DNA from: an uncultured Roseburia sp.
Lineage (GTDB): Bacteria; Bacillota; Clostridia; Lachnospirales; Lachnospiraceae
Reading direction: 5' to 3'
DNA: 6,662 nucleotides
Assembly: GCA_905206195.1 (NCBI GenBank)
Contig: CAJLGN010000077.1
Span: 1-6,662, forward strand
Below, piece by piece: positions 6,389 through 6,662 of the stretch. Both the position numbers and the translations under genes were made by a program. Position 1 is the stretch's first letter. Every line of letters starts with the position of its first letter. The notes beneath the pieces were generated by a model. That model did not search any database. It saw nothing but the letters and a program-made list of their open reading frames with translations, and was not told the DNA's origin.

Positions 6389-6662
6389 TTATTTCCTTCC
6401 GCCAAAAGCGGTTTTGCATTCCTCGATCGCCTGCACCAGCTTCGCCTCGATCTCCTCGCTCATCGCTTTTTCGGTGCGGATGCTCTCCGGAATCTCCGGG
6501 TACTTGGTGTCCACATACTCGAATAACTCCTTCTCGAACGAGAGGATCTCTGCCACCGGAACATCCAGCAAATATTTCTTTGTCGCTGCGTAGATAATCA
6601 TAACCTGTCTCTCAACCGGCATCGGCTGATACTGCGGCTGCTTTAACATCTCGCGGATTCTC
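6389..6662 (-). CDS. atpA: F-type ATP synthase alpha subunit, C-terminal part (cut by window edge)
   Basis: The last 90 codons of the alpha subunit, the non-catalytic nucleotide-binding partner of beta in the F1 hexamer. The frame is open to the window edge: the codons before the first visible methionine read R-I-R-E, giving RIREMLKQPQYQPMPVERQV, the conserved start of the alpha C-terminal helical domain. It then runs through a helical region with KELFEYVDTKYPE and ends in AFGGRK, with TAA at 6389-6391. The methionine at 6649 is internal, not a start. The nucleotide-binding domain, promoter and upstream atp genes lie beyond the right edge. It is followed by atpG in the canonical alpha-gamma-beta-epsilon order. 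Confidence 0.96.
   Translation of the reverse strand, partial: RIREMLKQPQYQPMPVERQVMIIYAATKKYLLDVPVAEILSFEKELFEYVDTKYPEIPESIRTEKAMSEEIEAKLVQAIEECKTAFGGRK

Overview
The window looks like chromosomal DNA from a low-to-mid GC anaerobic Firmicute, most likely a Clostridia/Lachnospiraceae-type organism. The grounds are strong AGGAGG-type ribosome binding sites, sigma-A-like promoters with 17-bp spacing, a fruR-fruK pair, a Firmicute-style F-type ATP synthase operon, and AT-rich intergenic regions between more balanced coding regions. The lineage is inferred from gene style only.

Layout, left to right. Positions 1-68 are AT-rich and hold no gene. The minus-strand unit fruR (1024-1770) to fruK (69-983) encodes a DeoR-family regulator and 1-phosphofructokinase. 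It is read from a clear promoter at 1827-1855, which is flanked by two near-identical 27-bp direct repeats that are probably the FruR operators. The spacer 1771-2092 also contains an AT-rich dyad (1874-1905) and a compact 67-bp inverted-repeat element (1921-1987). A minus-strand histidine-phosphatase gene (2093-2704) follows, with its own promoter (2773-2801). Divergent from it is a plus-strand gene for a small, cysteine-rich protein of unrecognised family (2877-3248). Three consecutive hairpins (3307-3446) separate this gene from the end of the ATP synthase operon. The rest of the window is the 3' half of that operon on the minus strand, in the canonical order atpA (3' end only), atpG, atpD, atpC. 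An unusually long, hairpin-rich spacer lies between atpG and atpD.

How the genes work together. The fruRK pair handles fructose-1-phosphate, with FruR probably sensing that metabolite and autoregulating the operon. The PTS transporter gene fruA, normally the third member, is not in the window, and nothing resembling its start follows fruK within the visible 68 bp. The atp genes encode the catalytic F1 headpiece and central stalk. The phosphatase and the cysteine-rich protein are stand-alone genes with no evident link to either operon.

Most of the window is ordinary housekeeping DNA. The parts worth a second look are the FruR operator pair, the 67-bp inverted-repeat element, the cysteine-rich protein with its internal two-fold repeat, and the structured atpG-atpD spacer. 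No tRNA, rRNA, CRISPR array, transposase or phage gene was seen.
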